Shown here: positions 15,130 to 30,025 of the stretch, piece after piece | Layout of the letters: the number at the start of each line of letters is the position of its first letter | Numbering within the stretch: the first letter of the stretch is position 1 | NCBI GenBank assembly: GCA_003023785.1 | Contig: PXRS01000034.1 | Span: 1 to 57,658, forward strand | Direction of reading: 5' to 3' | DNA from: Halobacteriales archaeon QS_5_68_33 | GTDB lineage: Archaea > Halobacteriota > Halobacteria > Halobacteriales > Haloarculaceae | Length of the DNA: 57,658 bases | Made by a program: the position numbers and the translations under genes | The notes under the pieces: generated by a model | The model's input: the letters and a program-made list of their open reading frames with translations, nothing else | The model's database searches: none | Told to the model about the DNA's origin: nothing

Positions 15130-16872
15130 ATGGAGTTCGCCACGTTCGCCGGGTACGCCCGCGAGGCCGAGGACGCGACCGCCGACCACGCGATACGCGA
15201 GCACGTGACCGGGTTGCTCCGCGCGGCCGGGCCGGATCTGCCGGTCGCCGCCCGTTACGTCCAGGGGCGGGTGTTCCCCGCCCACGATTCCACGAAACTC
15301 GACGTCGGCCCCGCGCTCTGTTACGCCGCAATCGCCAAGGCCGCCGGGCGAAACGTCGACGCCGACGACGTCGAGGCGCGCGTCGCGGAGGTCGGTGACG
15401 TCGGCGAAGCGGCCGCGAGCTACGACTTCGGCGCACAGCAGGGGCTCGCCGCGTTCACCGGCGGGAGCGGTGAGGAGGCGGGCGGCGACCCGCTGACCGT
15501 CGCCGGGGTCGACGCGGACCTCAGCGAACTGGCCGCCGCCGAAGGGGCCGGCAGCGAGAACACCAAACGGGATGTCCTCTTCGGCCTGTTCAACCGGGCT
15601 GGCCCCGACGAGGCGCGCTACCTCGGTCGCCTCGTTCTGGGGGAGATGCGCATCGGCGTCGGCCGCGGCACCGTCCGGGACGCCGTCGCCGAGGCCTTCG
15701 ACGTGCCGGTCGAGGCGGTCGAGCGGGCGCTACAGGTGACGAACGACCACGGCGAGGTGGCCGTCGTCGCCCGCGAGTCGGGGGCAGCGGGCCTGGCCGA
15801 CCTGGGCCTCGAAGTCGGTCGTCCCGTCGACGCGATGCTCGCACAGGCCGGCAGCGTGAGCGAGGCGCTCGGCGACTGGGGATCCGCCGCGGTCGAGTGG
15901 AAGTACGACGGCGCCAGGGTCCAGGTGCACTACGACGGCGAGGACGTCGCGGTCTTCTCCCGGAACACGGAGGACGTCACCGACCCGCTGCCCGAGGTGG
16001 TGGAGTTCGTCGAGCGCGCGCTCGACGCCCCTGCGATCCTGGACGGCGAGGTCGTGGCGGTTGCCGACGACGGGTCGCCGCTGCCTTTCCAGGAGATACT
16101 CCGGCGGTTCCGGCGGAAACACGACGTCGCGCAGGCCCGCGAGGACGTCGCCGTCGAGTTCCACGCCTTCGACTGCCTCCACGCGGGCGTTTCCGAGTCC
16201 TCATCGGACTCGGGCGCCGGCGAGACGGAGTCTCGCTCGGGCGAGGACCTGCTCGACGCGCCGCTGACCGAGCGCCACGAGTGCCTCCGGGCGGTCCTGA
16301 GCGATTCGGTTCAGGGGGCGGTGGCCGACCGCACGATATCCGACGACCCCGAGGAGATCGAGGCGGTCGAGGCGGCGGCCCTCGATGCGGGCCACGAGGG
16401 GATCATGCTCAAAAACCCCGAGGCTGTCTACACGCCCGGCCGGCGGGGGAAGAACTGGCGCAAGCGAAAACCGGACGTGGAGACGCTGGACCTGGTCGTC
16501 ACCGGCGCCGAGTGGGGCGAGGGCCGCCGGGCGACCCTCCTCGGGACGTTCCTCCTCGCCGCCCGTAGCGAGGCGGGGTCGACCGACGACGGGTTCGAGA
16601 CCATCGGCAAGGTCGCGACCGGCATCACCGACGAGAAACTGGAAGCACTCACGGACCTGCTGGAACCGCACGTCCGGAGCCAGGACGGCGCCGACCTGGA
16701 TATCGACCCGGCGGTCGTCTTCGAGGTGGGCTACGAGGAGATACAGCCCTCGCCAACCTACTCGTCGGGGTACGCCCTGCGGTTCCCGCGCTTTCTGGGC
16801 GTCCGCGACGACAAGGACCCCGCCGACGCCGACTCGGTCGAGCGCGTCGAACGGCTGGCCGACCGCCAGTAG
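15130..16872 (+). CDS. ligA: ATP-dependent DNA ligase
   Basis: A 580-aa archaeal DNA ligase that seals nicks during replication and repair. An N-terminal DNA-binding domain (about 1-230) precedes the adenylation domain, with the AMP-accepting lysine K258 in EWKYDGARVQ. Later motifs are FSRNTEDVT, ILDGEVVA, VEFHAFDCL, GHEGIMLKNP and WRKRKP. The C-terminal OB domain ends in FEVGYEEIQPSPTYSSGYALRFPRF. The size is slightly larger than many homologues because residues about 355-372 are a Ser/Gly/Glu insertion encoded by two adjacent perfect hairpins. The ATG at 15130 opens directly with the conserved first helix. Confidence 0.93.
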   Translation: MEFATFAGYAREAEDATADHAIREHVTGLLRAAGPDLPVAARYVQGRVFPAHDSTKLDVGPALCYAAIAKAAGRNVDADDVEARVAEVGDVGEAAASYDFGAQQGLAAFTGGSGEEAGGDPLTVAGVDADLSELAAAEGAGSENTKRDVLFGLFNRAGPDEARYLGRLVLGEMRIGVGRGTVRDAVAEAFDVPVEAVERALQVTNDHGEVAVVARESGAAGLADLGLEVGRPVDAMLAQAGSVSEALGDWGSAAVEWKYDGARVQVHYDGEDVAVFSRNTEDVTDPLPEVVEFVERALDAPAILDGEVVAVADDGSPLPFQEILRRFRRKHDVAQAREDVAVEFHAFDCLHAGVSESSSDSGAGETESRSGEDLLDAPLTERHECLRAVLSDSVQGAVADRTISDDPEEIEAVEAAALDAGHEGIMLKNPEAVYTPGRRGKNWRKRKPDVETLDLVVTGAEWGEGRRATLLGTFLLAARSEAGSTDDGFETIGKVATGITDEKLEALTDLLEPHVRSQDGADLDIDPAVVFEVGYEEIQPSPTYSSGYALRFPRFLGVRDDKDPADADSVERVERLADRQ

Positions 16873-16996
16873 GGGTCAGTCGAGCCCCGGTCGGCCCGCG
16901 GGCGGTGCTGTGAGGCAACGCCGTGACTGCCGTCCCGAACCGGGTGGACTGACCGATACCCACACGGTTATGCCCGCCAGGGAGCGACTACCACCC

Positions 16997-17752
16997 ATGA
17001 CGGTACGACACGACGGGCTCGACCTCGACTGGCTCGGGTACGCCACGCTGCGCATCGCGGGCGACGACGCCGTGGTCTACACCGACCCCGGCCGCTACGG
17101 CACGCTGGACGGCACCTGGCACCAGCAGTACGGCGGGTTCGACCACCCGACACCGGACGCCTACGACGCGCAGGACGGCGACCTGGTCGTCGTCACCCAC
17201 GACCACCACTACGACTCCGACGGCGTGCGCCGCGTCGCGAACGACGACGCGACAGTGCTCGTCTACGAGGAAGTCGACGCCGAGCGGATCACCGACGGCG
17301 GCCGCGACGTCGAACCCCCCGAGGAGTTGCCTTACGACGTCCGCCGTGTCGGCTACGGCGACGAACTCGCGGCGGCGGGCGTCGACGTCGAGGTCGTCCC
17401 CGCGTACAACCGCGAGGACGGGCCCCGCGCCGACGAGGAGGGCAACGTCACTCACCCCTACGGCTTCGGCTGTGGGTTCCTCGTCTCCGTGGACGGCGTT
17501 CCCTGCTTCTGGCCGGGCGACTCGGACGTCATCGACGAACACGAGGGGCTGGACGCGTCGCTGCTCGCGCCCTCCATCGCACGGAGTTTCACGATGGACC
17601 GCCACGACGCCGCCGGCCTCGCCGCGGACCTGGACCCGGACCTGGTGCTCCCCATCCACTACAACACGTTCCCGGACCTGGCCTCGGAGTCGGGCGCGTT
17701 CGCCGGCGACGTCGCCAAGCACGGCGTCCCGGTCGTCCTCGACGAGTCCTGA
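16997..17752 (+). CDS. MBL-fold metal-dependent hydrolase
   Basis: A 251-aa metallo-beta-lactamase-fold protein. WLGYATLRI opens the fold. The metal motif is VTHDHHYDSDG, a variant of HxHxDH, followed by a WPGDSD aspartate and a late LPIHYNTFP histidine. This is the UlaG/YfiF-like branch whose members hydrolyse phosphoesters or lactones; the substrate is unknown. A second, different MBL protein lies near 41.5 kb. The start at 16997 directly precedes the conserved first strand. The TGA stop is the first triplet of a half repeat element. Confidence 0.82.
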   Translation: MTVRHDGLDLDWLGYATLRIAGDDAVVYTDPGRYGTLDGTWHQQYGGFDHPTPDAYDAQDGDLVVVTHDHHYDSDGVRRVANDDATVLVYEEVDAERITDGGRDVEPPEELPYDVRRVGYGDELAAAGVDVEVVPAYNREDGPRADEEGNVTHPYGFGCGFLVSVDGVPCFWPGDSDVIDEHEGLDASLLAPSIARSFTMDRHDAAGLAADLDPDLVLPIHYNTFPDLASESGAFAGDVAKHGVPVVLDES

Positions 17753-17786
17753 TGCGGTCGGTTGTCGGTCGTTTCCGGGATCCGCC
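17750..17786. repeat. Family-1 element, left half copy (reverse orientation)
   Basis: It begins with TGATGCGGTCGGTTGTC and continues with GTTTCCGGGATCCG, matching the left arm of the reverse-orientation copies at 5549 and 39674, then loses similarity. The TGA is the stop codon of the preceding hydrolase gene. Confidence 0.65.
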
Positions 17787-17888
17787 CGCCCGGCGGATCA
17801 TCGGTACGCGGTGACGATCGAGCGCCCCGTTTTGCCACCTTTCATATGCGCGCTGAAGACGTTACTTGCTGGCGCCGATACCCGTCAC

Positions 17889-18122
17889 ATGAGCGTGGAC
17901 GGTCACTCGCACGACGGCGAGGAGGAGGAGGACATCGAATCACCCGACACCGAAGAGGAGAAGATAGAACTGGAGTGGCACTTCTGGCTGCTGGCCCTGC
18001 TGGTCGTCGCCGGCGGCGTCCTGGTGCTGTTCCCGCCGTCGGTCTGGCCGAACATGGGGTTCGCGCTCCTGGCCGTCGCGGTGATCGGGTGGGTCCTCAA
18101 GGAGGCGCTCGAACACCTCTAG
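17889..18122 (+). CDS. Small two-helix membrane protein
   Basis: A 77-aa protein with a His/Asp/Glu-rich soluble N-terminus (about 1-30) and two hydrophobic segments, FWLLALLVVAGGVLVLF and MGFALLAVAVIGWVLKEAL. I do not recognise a named family. Its stop lies 16 bases from the convergent end of top6A. An upstream CTTTCATATG segment is a weak TATA candidate. Conserved small membrane proteins of this kind are frequent next to the haloarchaeal topoisomerase cluster, but no function can be assigned. Confidence 0.7.
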   Translation: MSVDGHSHDGEEEEDIESPDTEEEKIELEWHFWLLALLVVAGGVLVLFPPSVWPNMGFALLAVAVIGWVLKEALEHL

Positions 18123-18137
18123 AAGCGGGCGACGCGG

Positions 18138-19238
18138 CTACAGCACGCCCATCTCGCCCAGGCGCTCGGGCAGGTACGTCTCGGTGACGAAGTCCAGCCC
18201 GTAGGACGCCAGCGACTGCTGTTCGGACTTCTTCTCGATGTCGAGTTGCAGTTCGATCTGTTCCTCCCAGTAGTCGGTCTGGAAGCGCGGGTCCTCCAGT
18301 TCGGACTCCAGGGCGTTGACGTCCGAGTCCGAGAGCGGGTCCGTCGGGAGTTCGTACTCGACGATGTCCTCGGGCTGGACGCCGATGAACCGCGCCTCCG
18401 GCGTCGCCAGGTACTCCGAGAGATGCGCCGACTTGATGGAGCCGTAGGAGACCGACCCGTAGATGCGGTACGACCACGGGTCGCCGTCGGTGAAGACGGT
18501 GACCGGGAGGTCGAGTTCGTCGTGGAGGCGCTTCGTGAGTCGCCGGGTCGCCCGCGCGGGCTGGCCCTTGAGGTGGACGACCAGCGCGTCGTACTCCTCG
18601 TCGAAGCCGTTCTCGACGAGGCGGTCGCGCATGCCGCCGGTCTCCACACAGAGGACGAACTCCGCCGAGGTGTCGAGAAACTCGATGGTGTCGGGATCGT
18701 TGGGGATCTGGTAGCCCCCCTCGCCGACGTCCTCCTGGCAGTGGATCTCCCGCTCGCCGCGGCGGGTCTGCTCGCGCAAGAGGAGCGGACCCATGACCGT
18801 CGCGCCCGATTCCTCGGGGCGCATGTTGAAGTCCTCGCGTTTGACCTCCGAGACGATCTCCAGGTCCTCGACGAGGTTGTTGGACTCGTCCTGGCTGGAG
18901 AACTGCGCCTCGTCCAGGTCCCACGACTCCGAGAGGTAGTACAGCTCCCGCAGGGTCGACGAGCGGTCCTGGTCCAGCTGTTCGGCGAGGAAATCGATCG
19001 TGTAGACCGCCTTCAGGAGCTTCCCGGCGCCCGAGACGGTCTTTGCGGTCCGCGTGCTCGTGCGGTCGCCGTACACCCAGACGTCCTTGTCCTCGTCGAA
19101 AACGATGTTGGACTTGGTTCGGGTGGGTATCCGCATCGTCGGGACGTCCCCTTCCGCGAACTGGTCGTAGAAGTCCGCGGCGAGGTCTATCAGCTGTTCC
19201 CGCGCGTCGCCGTCGGTGGTGGTGTCGTCGGTGCTCAT
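18138..19238 (-). CDS. top6A: DNA topoisomerase VI subunit A (Spo11 homologue)
   Basis: A 366-aa catalytic subunit of topoisomerase VI, which cuts both DNA strands to relax and decatenate DNA. The winged-helix region contains the active tyrosine in LRELYYLSE, and the Toprim domain shows VLCVETGG and the metal-binding [15 protein letters not shown]. It is downstream of top6B on the same strand with only two bases between the genes, so the two subunits are made from one transcript. I chose the ATG at 19238, which opens with the usual acidic MSTDDTT leader. Confidence 0.95.
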   Translation of the reverse strand: MSTDDTTTDGDAREQLIDLAADFYDQFAEGDVPTMRIPTRTKSNIVFDEDKDVWVYGDRTSTRTAKTVSGAGKLLKAVYTIDFLAEQLDQDRSSTLRELYYLSESWDLDEAQFSSQDESNNLVEDLEIVSEVKREDFNMRPEESGATVMGPLLLREQTRRGEREIHCQEDVGEGGYQIPNDPDTIEFLDTSAEFVLCVETGGMRDRLVENGFDEEYDALVVHLKGQPARATRRLTKRLHDELDLPVTVFTDGDPWSYRIYGSVSYGSIKSAHLSEYLATPEARFIGVQPEDIVEYELPTDPLSDSDVNALESELEDPRFQTDYWEEQIELQLDIEKKSEQQSLASYGLDFVTETYLPERLGEMGVL

Positions 19239-19240
19239 CG

Positions 19241-22200
19241 TCAGGCGTTGACCGTCAGTCGTTCGTCCTCGATGCCGTCGACCGACACCTCGAAGTCGGC
19301 CTCGCCGTCCACGCCGTACGAGAGGGTGGTCTCCTCGCCGCTGGCGACCGAGACCGACCACCTGACGAACCACTCGTCGTCCATCTCGACGACGGTCGCG
19401 TCGCCGTTCTCCAGGGCGGGCTCGCTCCCGGCGACGATGTCCGTCAGTTCGATCTCGGCCGTGCGGTCGGAGCTGTTCTCCACGGTGAGGTGGACGGTGT
19501 CGCCCTCGCGCTCGCGGTCGACCAGCACGTTGTTCATGATGCGGGCCAGCGAGTCGTCGATGTCCAGCTCCTCGTTGCCGGTGACCTCCGTGAGCTTCTC
19601 GGCCATCTCCGGCAGGATGGTCGCGAGCTTGTCCTGTTTCTCGCGGCGCTGTTGCATCGAGCGGCGCTTCTTGAGGTAGGATTTCAGCTCCCTCGCCGCC
19701 TCCCGAACGGCGAGTTCGATCTCCGATTCGAGTTCGGGGACGTTCGCGACGGCGTCTTTCGACTCGCTGGTGAACGGGACGTTCGTCGAGGCGACGTGGA
19801 CCATGACGACCGCGGCGTCGGTCGGGATGCCCGACCCGCCCGGCTGGTCGAGGTTGTAGTTGCGCCAGTTGATCGACTTGACGACGTCCGTCGTGGCACA
19901 GGCCCCGCGCTGGTAGACCAGCGGGACGCGGTTGGCAAAGCGCATCACCTCCGCCGAACTCTCGGATTCGAGGTCGCCGCCGTAGGCGAGGCCCGCCTCG
20001 ACGATGAACGGGTCGCCGCCGTGGACCGATGCGTCACGGGTCGCCGCCGCGTAGAAGTCGGCGTCGAACTCCTTGCGGATCCCTTCCTCGATGAGTTCGG
20101 CGGTGATGGGCGCCAGGCAGTCCGTCGGCGGCGCGATGATGTCCGTCGCGCGCATCGCGTCCAGCAGCTCGCTGGCGGTGTCGCGGTCGTCGGCGATCCG
20201 TCTGACTTTCGGCGGGTCGTCCGGGGCGCGCTCGGCGGCGTCCCACAGCGCGTCGACGACGTTCTCGCGGGCCGTCTCGCCGAACGTGGCGTCGTCGTAC
20301 TCCTCGGTGGCGTCGGCCGCCCGCCGGACGAACTCCCGCAGTTCGTCGCGGGTGACGCGGTGCCGTTCGCCCGCGTCGGCGAACTTCGGCGCCAGGCGGT
20401 CGGCCAGTCCCTCGACGGTCGCGTCGTCCTTCCTGGTGCTCGTCGCGTCGTCGACCAGGGTATAGAGGTCCGACCGGAGCGTCTCGTGTTCGGGGTCGCT
20501 CGGGTCGCCTTCGTCGGCGTCGGCCTCGGCGTCCCCGCCATCGCCGCCGGCGCCCGCTCCCCGCCCGAGGACGGCGTCCCAGGCGGCCTCGACCGCTTTC
20601 TCCCGGACCGTCGTGCCGAAGGTCTTGTCGTACCTGTCCTCGATGTCGTCGGCGATGTCGTCGACGAGCGCCGCGATGTGGTGGTGGGCGACCCGCTCGT
20701 AGCCGTCGAGGGCGTCGTCGAGACGACGGGCGAACTCCCCGGTCGCCTCGGCGCCCTTGTTGGCGACGACGGCCTCGACGGCGTCGGCGACGTCGGCGGC
20801 CTCGTGGGTCTTCGGGGGGCGCCAGGCCATTTCGCGGCCGTAGTGGCGGTCCCGGAAGCTGTCGATGACCGAGTCCGCGGTTTTGCCGCCGACGCGGGTG
20901 AACTCCCCCTGGAGGAACCCCGAGACGGAGTAGGAGTCGGTCGCGTCGAGCATCTTGATGAGGGTCCCGAGTTCGACGCCGTGGGGGTGGGGCCGGATCT
21001 CCTCGGTCTCCTCGGGAAGCTGGTCGGTCGCACGTTCGGACTTGATGTGTGCGTCCGGTTCGCGCAGTTCGATGCGGGCGTGGGGGTTGACGACCGCCGT
21101 GTGCGTGATGTAGTCGTGGAGCTGGTTGCGGGCGCGCATGTTGCCCTCCATCTCCAGGACGATTCGGGTCCCGTGGGGGCGGTCCCAGGAGGTGGTCTCC
21201 TCGACGTCGATCTCGGGCTCGTTGGTGTCCGTGTCGATGATGAGCTCGAAGTACTCGGCGTCGACCCCGCCCTTCGTACGTGAGGTGATCTTCGCGGGCT
21301 TGCCGCTGGTAAGCTGGGAGTACAGCACCGCGGCGGAGATGCCGATGCCCTGCTGGCCGCGGCTGTTTTTGACCGACAGCGCGCCGTCGTTGACGACGAC
21401 GAAGTTCTCGTCGCGTCCCGTCGAACCGGGGACCGAGATGTCGTAGACGTACTCCGGCGGTTCGATCTCCTCGACGGATTCGACCGGTAGCAGACACATG
21501 TCCGTCTCCGTGAATCCGTGGAGATTCCGGACGGTCGACCGGAGTTCGTGGAGTTTCTCGGTCGGTCGGTGGTCGTCGTCCAGCAACCCCATCTCCTTGA
21601 GATTGTGGACGTATCGGGGCTCCTCGACGTATTTGCCGTCGAGCGCGTCCTCGATCAGTGACTGGTACACTGCGGCGTTTTCCAGGTTCGACCCGACGCC
21701 GGCACCCAACAACAGTCCGGGGATCGTATCCGGGACGGTCTCTCTATCGACGTATCCAGCCCGAACGTCTGCCAGGAGGTCCGTCGGGATCCGTTTGTAG
21801 CCCTGTTCGCCCGGTTCGGTCTCCGTGTCGAAAACGTTCGAACGTTCGACGTCTTCACCGTAGACTTTCGTCCGGTACTGCGTACACGGTTCGTCGTTGT
21901 ATCCGTGACTCCGTCCCGTTTCCGTACTCGCGAGCACGCCCTGCATGTTCCACAGGACCGAGAGCTGTCGTGAGAGCGTCTCGCTCGTCGTCGTGTGCGA
22001 GAGTTCGTTGCTCGGGTGGCTGTCGGAGCCGTCGCCCTGGTACAGTGCGTCGATGAACGCCTGCTGTGTCTCCGGATCGGCCTCGAAGATGAAGTCCGGA
22101 ATCCGCTTGTTCCTGGCGCTGTCTCCACAGACCTGTTCGAGGAACATCGAGAGCGGCGACCCGAACGCCTTCACGCGGGTCGAATTGCGTTCCCGGTCGA

Positions 22201-23419
22201 CGGTCGTGGTTTCTCCGCCAGCCGCCGCGACAGCCTGTTCGGTCGCCTCGACCAACTCCGACTCGTGTGAACCGAAGGTGAAACCGACCTGTCGCTCGCC
22301 TGCGTGCCCCTCCGAGATGTAGTACGCGACGAGTTGCACGAACGAAGACGACAGCGGTACCGAGACCGGCATGGACGTCTCCTCGCCACCGACCTGGTAG
22401 GTTCTGAAACGACAATCTGCGGCCTCCTCTTCCCACCCGAGTTCGAGGACTTTCTCGGCCGGAAGGTACCCTTTTTGGAGGTAGTTCGTTTCGAGGCTGT
22501 CTTTCAGTATGTCGACGCCGTCGTACCGGTAATACGTCCGTTTTCGGTCGCTGTCCGGGGAAGGTTTCTTCCGGATCGTCTCGCCCGTCTTCAGTTGTTC
22601 GAGCATCTCCCCCCCGAAGCCGTACACGTACAGTCGCCGACCGTCGAGTTGTGCCGGTGTGATGTACTCCAGCAGGTTGACTTCCTCGGTCGTCTCCTCC
22701 GGAGACGGCAGTGACTGCGGTGTGAGTACGGTATCGCCGGGCTCCAGCTCCGACGCTTTGACCTCCTTCGTCTCGCCGTCTTTCGTCAGCGTGAACAGAC
22801 AGTGGTCACCGGTAACCTCGACGGTTCGCCCCTTTTCGGTCGTGATCTCGTAGACCTTCCCGTCTGTCCGGTGACGGATCGCGTGGGTGACCGGCTCCCA
22901 CGTCAGTTCGTGCGTGTCCCGGCTGAACGAAGGCACTTCGATGTCGCCGGCGACCGAGCGTGTGGCCTCACCTTCCTCCGGGAGATACGCGTCACACAGC
23001 ACCCCGATCGGGATCGTCTCCATATCCCCGTCTCGCTTGACGAGCAGTTGCTGGTCCGGCGTCAGCGACTGCTCGCGCTTGTGGAACCGGGAACCATAGA
23101 GGAGCTTCCCGAAGACCTTGGGGATCTGCTCTTTCGTGATCCCGGGGCCGTTGTCCTCGACGACGAGGCGATAGTAGTCCCCTGCTTCCTCTATCTCGAC
23201 GTAGATGTCCGGGAGGATCTCGGCCTCCTCGCAGGCGTCGAGCGAGTTGTCAACGGCCTCCTTGACTGCGGTCACCAGGGCCCGGGCCTCCGAGTCGAAC
23301 CCGAGCATGTGCTTGTTCTTCTCGAAGAACTCGGCGATGGAGATGGACCGCTGGCTCTCGGCCAGCTCTTCGGCGATCCCGCTGTTGCCCTCGCCGAGTT
23401 CCGACTGGAACGAGGTCAT
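19241..23419 (-). CDS. top6B: DNA topoisomerase VI subunit B, interrupted by an intein
   Basis: A 1392-aa precursor made of 824 extein residues plus a 568-aa intein. The GHKL ATPase motifs are [13 protein letters not shown] and VEDNGPGI, then the ATP-lid motif RGQQGIGIS. The lid is split: the intein sits between KREQ (residue 117) and SRGQQGIG (residue 686). The rest is the transducer domain, a Gly/Asp/Glu-rich haloarchaeal insertion and a C-terminal beta domain. Without splicing the ATPase site cannot form. The gene is first in the top6B-top6A operon, divergent from gyrB. The start is supported by TTATAAAC about 26-32 bases upstream. Confidence 0.94.
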   Translation of the reverse strand: MTSFQSELGEGNSGIAEELAESQRSISIAEFFEKNKHMLGFDSEARALVTAVKEAVDNSLDACEEAEILPDIYVEIEEAGDYYRLVVEDNGPGITKEQIPKVFGKLLYGSRFHKREQSLTPDQQLLVKRDGDMETIPIGVLCDAYLPEEGEATRSVAGDIEVPSFSRDTHELTWEPVTHAIRHRTDGKVYEITTEKGRTVEVTGDHCLFTLTKDGETKEVKASELEPGDTVLTPQSLPSPEETTEEVNLLEYITPAQLDGRRLYVYGFGGEMLEQLKTGETIRKKPSPDSDRKRTYYRYDGVDILKDSLETNYLQKGYLPAEKVLELGWEEEAADCRFRTYQVGGEETSMPVSVPLSSSFVQLVAYYISEGHAGERQVGFTFGSHESELVEATEQAVAAAGGETTTVDRERNSTRVKAFGSPLSMFLEQVCGDSARNKRIPDFIFEADPETQQAFIDALYQGDGSDSHPSNELSHTTTSETLSRQLSVLWNMQGVLASTETGRSHGYNDEPCTQYRTKVYGEDVERSNVFDTETEPGEQGYKRIPTDLLADVRAGYVDRETVPDTIPGLLLGAGVGSNLENAAVYQSLIEDALDGKYVEEPRYVHNLKEMGLLDDDHRPTEKLHELRSTVRNLHGFTETDMCLLPVESVEEIEPPEYVYDISVPGSTGRDENFVVVNDGALSVKNSRGQQGIGISAAVLYSQLTSGKPAKITSRTKGGVDAEYFELIIDTDTNEPEIDVEETTSWDRPHGTRIVLEMEGNMRARNQLHDYITHTAVVNPHARIELREPDAHIKSERATDQLPEETEEIRPHPHGVELGTLIKMLDATDSYSVSGFLQGEFTRVGGKTADSVIDSFRDRHYGREMAWRPPKTHEAADVADAVEAVVANKGAEATGEFARRLDDALDGYERVAHHHIAALVDDIADDIEDRYDKTFGTTVREKAVEAAWDAVLGRGAGAGGDGGDAEADADEGDPSDPEHETLRSDLYTLVDDATSTRKDDATVEGLADRLAPKFADAGERHRVTRDELREFVRRAADATEEYDDATFGETARENVVDALWDAAERAPDDPPKVRRIADDRDTASELLDAMRATDIIAPPTDCLAPITAELIEEGIRKEFDADFYAAATRDASVHGGDPFIVEAGLAYGGDLESESSAEVMRFANRVPLVYQRGACATTDVVKSINWRNYNLDQPGGSGIPTDAAVVMVHVASTNVPFTSESKDAVANVPELESEIELAVREAARELKSYLKKRRSMQQRREKQDKLATILPEMAEKLTEVTGNEELDIDDSLARIMNNVLVDREREGDTVHLTVENSSDRTAEIELTDIVAGSEPALENGDATVVEMDDEWFVRWSVSVASGEETTLSYGVDGEADFEVSVDGIEDERLTVNA
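21365..23068 (-). other. Intein with LAGLIDADG homing endonuclease in top6B
   Basis: This 568-aa protein intron spans precursor residues 118-685. It begins with Ser1 ([10 protein letters not shown]). Block B is VTGDHCLF with the splicing His. Dodecapeptide endonuclease motifs are [11 protein letters not shown] and [13 protein letters not shown]. The end is YVYDISVPG, then [15 protein letters not shown], followed by Ser+1 of the C-extein. The terminal Asn is present but the usual penultimate His is Lys. Codon use is visibly less GC-rich than in the flanking extein, consistent with horizontal spread. Both endonuclease motifs look intact. Confidence 0.92.
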
Positions 23420-23442
23420 CGTGGGCGTCCCTACTGCCGCGC

Positions 23443-23453
23443 AGTTTATAAGG
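23443..23453 (-). promoter_or_regulatory. TATA box of the top6B-top6A operon
   Basis: On the minus strand CTTATAAACTG lies about 25-34 bases before the top6B ATG, a typical archaeal promoter position for a leaderless or short-leader transcript. Confidence 0.55.
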
Positions 23454-23477
23454 CGTTCGCCGCCGGAGTGGAAGTAA

Positions 23478-28087
<4,610 letters not shown>

Positions 28088-28118
28088 GTCGGCCCGGCGT
28101 CGGCAGCGGGAGGGGTCG

Positions 28119-28754
28119 CTATCCCCGATACGTCCACTCGCCGTTCTCGTATTCGCAGACGGTATCGAAGATGTTCGCCATCGTCTCGATGGTATTCTCG
28201 CCGTGGGCGACCGGGTCCGCGTGGTAGTGTGCGATAGCGTCCTCGTCAGCGAAGCGGCCGGCGAGCGTGTCGAGGAACTCGAGAGCGCGGTCGGTGTCGG
28301 CGTACTGGAGGAGCGTCGATATCGAGTCGAAACAGACCAGCGGTCGGGCGTCCTCGTCCGCGGCCTCCCAGGCGTTCAGACAGGCGGTCGCGCGGACGCC
28401 GATGGTCGTGAGGTCGCCGGGCGAGTCGACCCGCAGGAGCGCGGAAACGAACCCGCCGTCGGTAGCGGGATCGGCGACGGAGTCGGTGGATCCCCGGACG
28501 GAACGGGTATCGCCACGCGCGTCGATTATCGTCACCCGTTCCGGCGCGGCCTCGGCGTGTCGGTGCCACGCCTCGCGGTAGTCGTCGGGCGAACGTGTGA
28601 ACGAAACATAAAGTATCTGTTCGTCGCTGGTTCCCTCCACGGTCAGCAGGTCGGTACAGGCGGCCGTCTCCGCCGGTTCGAACCGCGGGCAGAGGAGCAA
28701 GACGTTGTCGCCGGCCTGTAGCCCGTCCAGCAGGTGGGCCGGAAGCGTTCGCAT
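28119..28754 (-). CDS. RecA-fold (DUF7504/HTR-like) protein
   Basis: A 211-aa protein with the fold of KaiC/RecA-like ATPases but lacking a convincing Walker A loop: LQAGDNVLLLCPRFEP stands where GxxGxGK(T/S) would be. A conserved ARPLVCFDSISTLLQYAD strand corresponds to Walker B. The end GENTIETMANIFDTVCEYENGEW is typical of haloarchaeal HTR-like/DUF7504 proteins, which often occur with signal-transduction genes. I preferred the ATG at 28754 over an upstream ATG at 28856, because a CCTTTTCAC box sits about 30 bases before it. Confidence 0.72.
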   Translation of the reverse strand: MRTLPAHLLDGLQAGDNVLLLCPRFEPAETAACTDLLTVEGTSDEQILYVSFTRSPDDYREAWHRHAEAAPERVTIIDARGDTRSVRGSTDSVADPATDGGFVSALLRVDSPGDLTTIGVRATACLNAWEAADEDARPLVCFDSISTLLQYADTDRALEFLDTLAGRFADEDAIAHYHADPVAHGENTIETMANIFDTVCEYENGEWTYRG

Positions 28755-28984
28755 CGACGGAGCGTTCGGCCACTTCGAGTGAAAAGGTTCACGCGAGGTG
28801 GTTGCGGCTTCGTTCGGATCGACTGCGGGTCGCTTGCGGTCGTGGTCGAGGTCCACGACGCCCGATCGGCTGATATGTTGCCGGCTATAATTTCGTGAAG
28901 ATGTCCGCCGCCCCGGGGCGACGAAATACCGGTAACACTCACGTCAGCGCCTGTTCAAGTAGGTGGGGCGCTTACCGGGGGACA

Positions 28985-30025
28985 ATGGCAGACCCGACAC
29001 CCACACCCGGAATCCACCACGTGACCTGTATCGCCGGCGACCCCCAGGAGAACCTGGACTTCTGGGTCGAGACGCTCGGCCTGCGTCTCGTCAAGCGGTC
29101 GATCAACCAGGACGACGCCGGCACGTACCACTTCTTCTACGCCGACACCGAGGGCACGCCGGGAACGAGCATGACGTTCTTCCCCTGGGGGGACATGACC
29201 CGCGGGACGGTCGGTTCCGGACAGGTCTCTCGGACCGCTTTCCGCGTTCCCGAGGGCTCGCTGGACTACTGGGAGGGCCGCTTCGACGAGCACGGCGTCG
29301 ACTACGACGACCGCGTTGAGCGGTTCGGTAGCGGGGTGCGAAGCGCCTCGGAGAACGCGAGCGGCGAAGCGCCGCGAGCAGAGACGGTGCTCCCGTTCCG
29401 CGATCCGGACGGCCTCCCGGTCGAACTGGTCGCGGTCGAGACCCCCGACGACGACCCCGTCGACCCCTGGACGGAGTTCGTCCCCGCCGAACGCGCAATC
29501 AGGGGGTTCCACTCGGTGACGCTCCGGGTGACCGACCCCCGGCCGTCCGAGGAACTGCTGGCGACGATGGGCTTCGAGCGCGTCGGGACCGAGCGATCCC
29601 GGGGCGACACGCCGGGCGACGAGCGCACGCGGTTTGCCGCCGAGGGACCGGTCGGCAAGTACGTCGACGTCATCCCGACCGTCGAGGCCGGCCGGCAGGG
29701 CCGCGGGACGGTCCACCACGTCGCCTTCCGGACGCCGACCGACGAGGACCAGGAGTCGATGCGCAGGGCCGTCCGGCGGGAAGGGCTGCGCCCCACCCAG
29801 CAGATCGACCGCCACTGGTTCCGCTCGGTCTACTTCCGCGAACACGGGGGCGTGCTCTTCGAACTCGCGACGACCGACCCGGGCTATACCACCGACGAAC
29901 CCCCCGACGATCTGGGCGGGCGGCTCGTCCTCCCCGGGAAGTTCGAGGACCGCCGCGAGGAGATCGAGGCGGGACTCGCTGACGTGACCGTCCCACGGGC
30001 GGAGACGGCCGAAGCCGACGATTGA
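28985..30025 (+). CDS. Ring-cleaving dioxygenase / glyoxalase (VOC superfamily)
   Basis: A 346-aa protein with two pairs of VOC beta-alpha modules. The first module starts GIHHVTCIAGDPQENLDFW and the second RGFHSVTLRVTDPRPSEELL. The metal ligands appear to be an HH at residues 11-12, a later VHHVAF and a C-terminal FELATTDPGY Glu. The layout matches the MhqO/MhqA-type dioxygenases linked to hydroquinone and quinone stress. Residues about 116-132 are a small in-frame insertion encoded by a palindrome, within the loop before VLPFRDPDGLPVEL. The stop is the first triplet of a truncated family-1 element. Confidence 0.85.
   Translation: MADPTPTPGIHHVTCIAGDPQENLDFWVETLGLRLVKRSINQDDAGTYHFFYADTEGTPGTSMTFFPWGDMTRGTVGSGQVSRTAFRVPEGSLDYWEGRFDEHGVDYDDRVERFGSGVRSASENASGEAPRAETVLPFRDPDGLPVELVAVETPDDDPVDPWTEFVPAERAIRGFHSVTLRVTDPRPSEELLATMGFERVGTERSRGDTPGDERTRFAAEGPVGKYVDVIPTVEAGRQGRGTVHHVAFRTPTDEDQESMRRAVRREGLRPTQQIDRHWFRSVYFREHGGVLFELATTDPGYTTDEPPDDLGGRLVLPGKFEDRREEIEAGLADVTVPRAETAEADD

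Noticed and set aside
28119-28754. KaiC-type ATPase
   Set aside because: The fold resembles RecA/KaiC, but a proper Walker A loop is missing. I left it as a RecA-fold protein of the HTR-like group.
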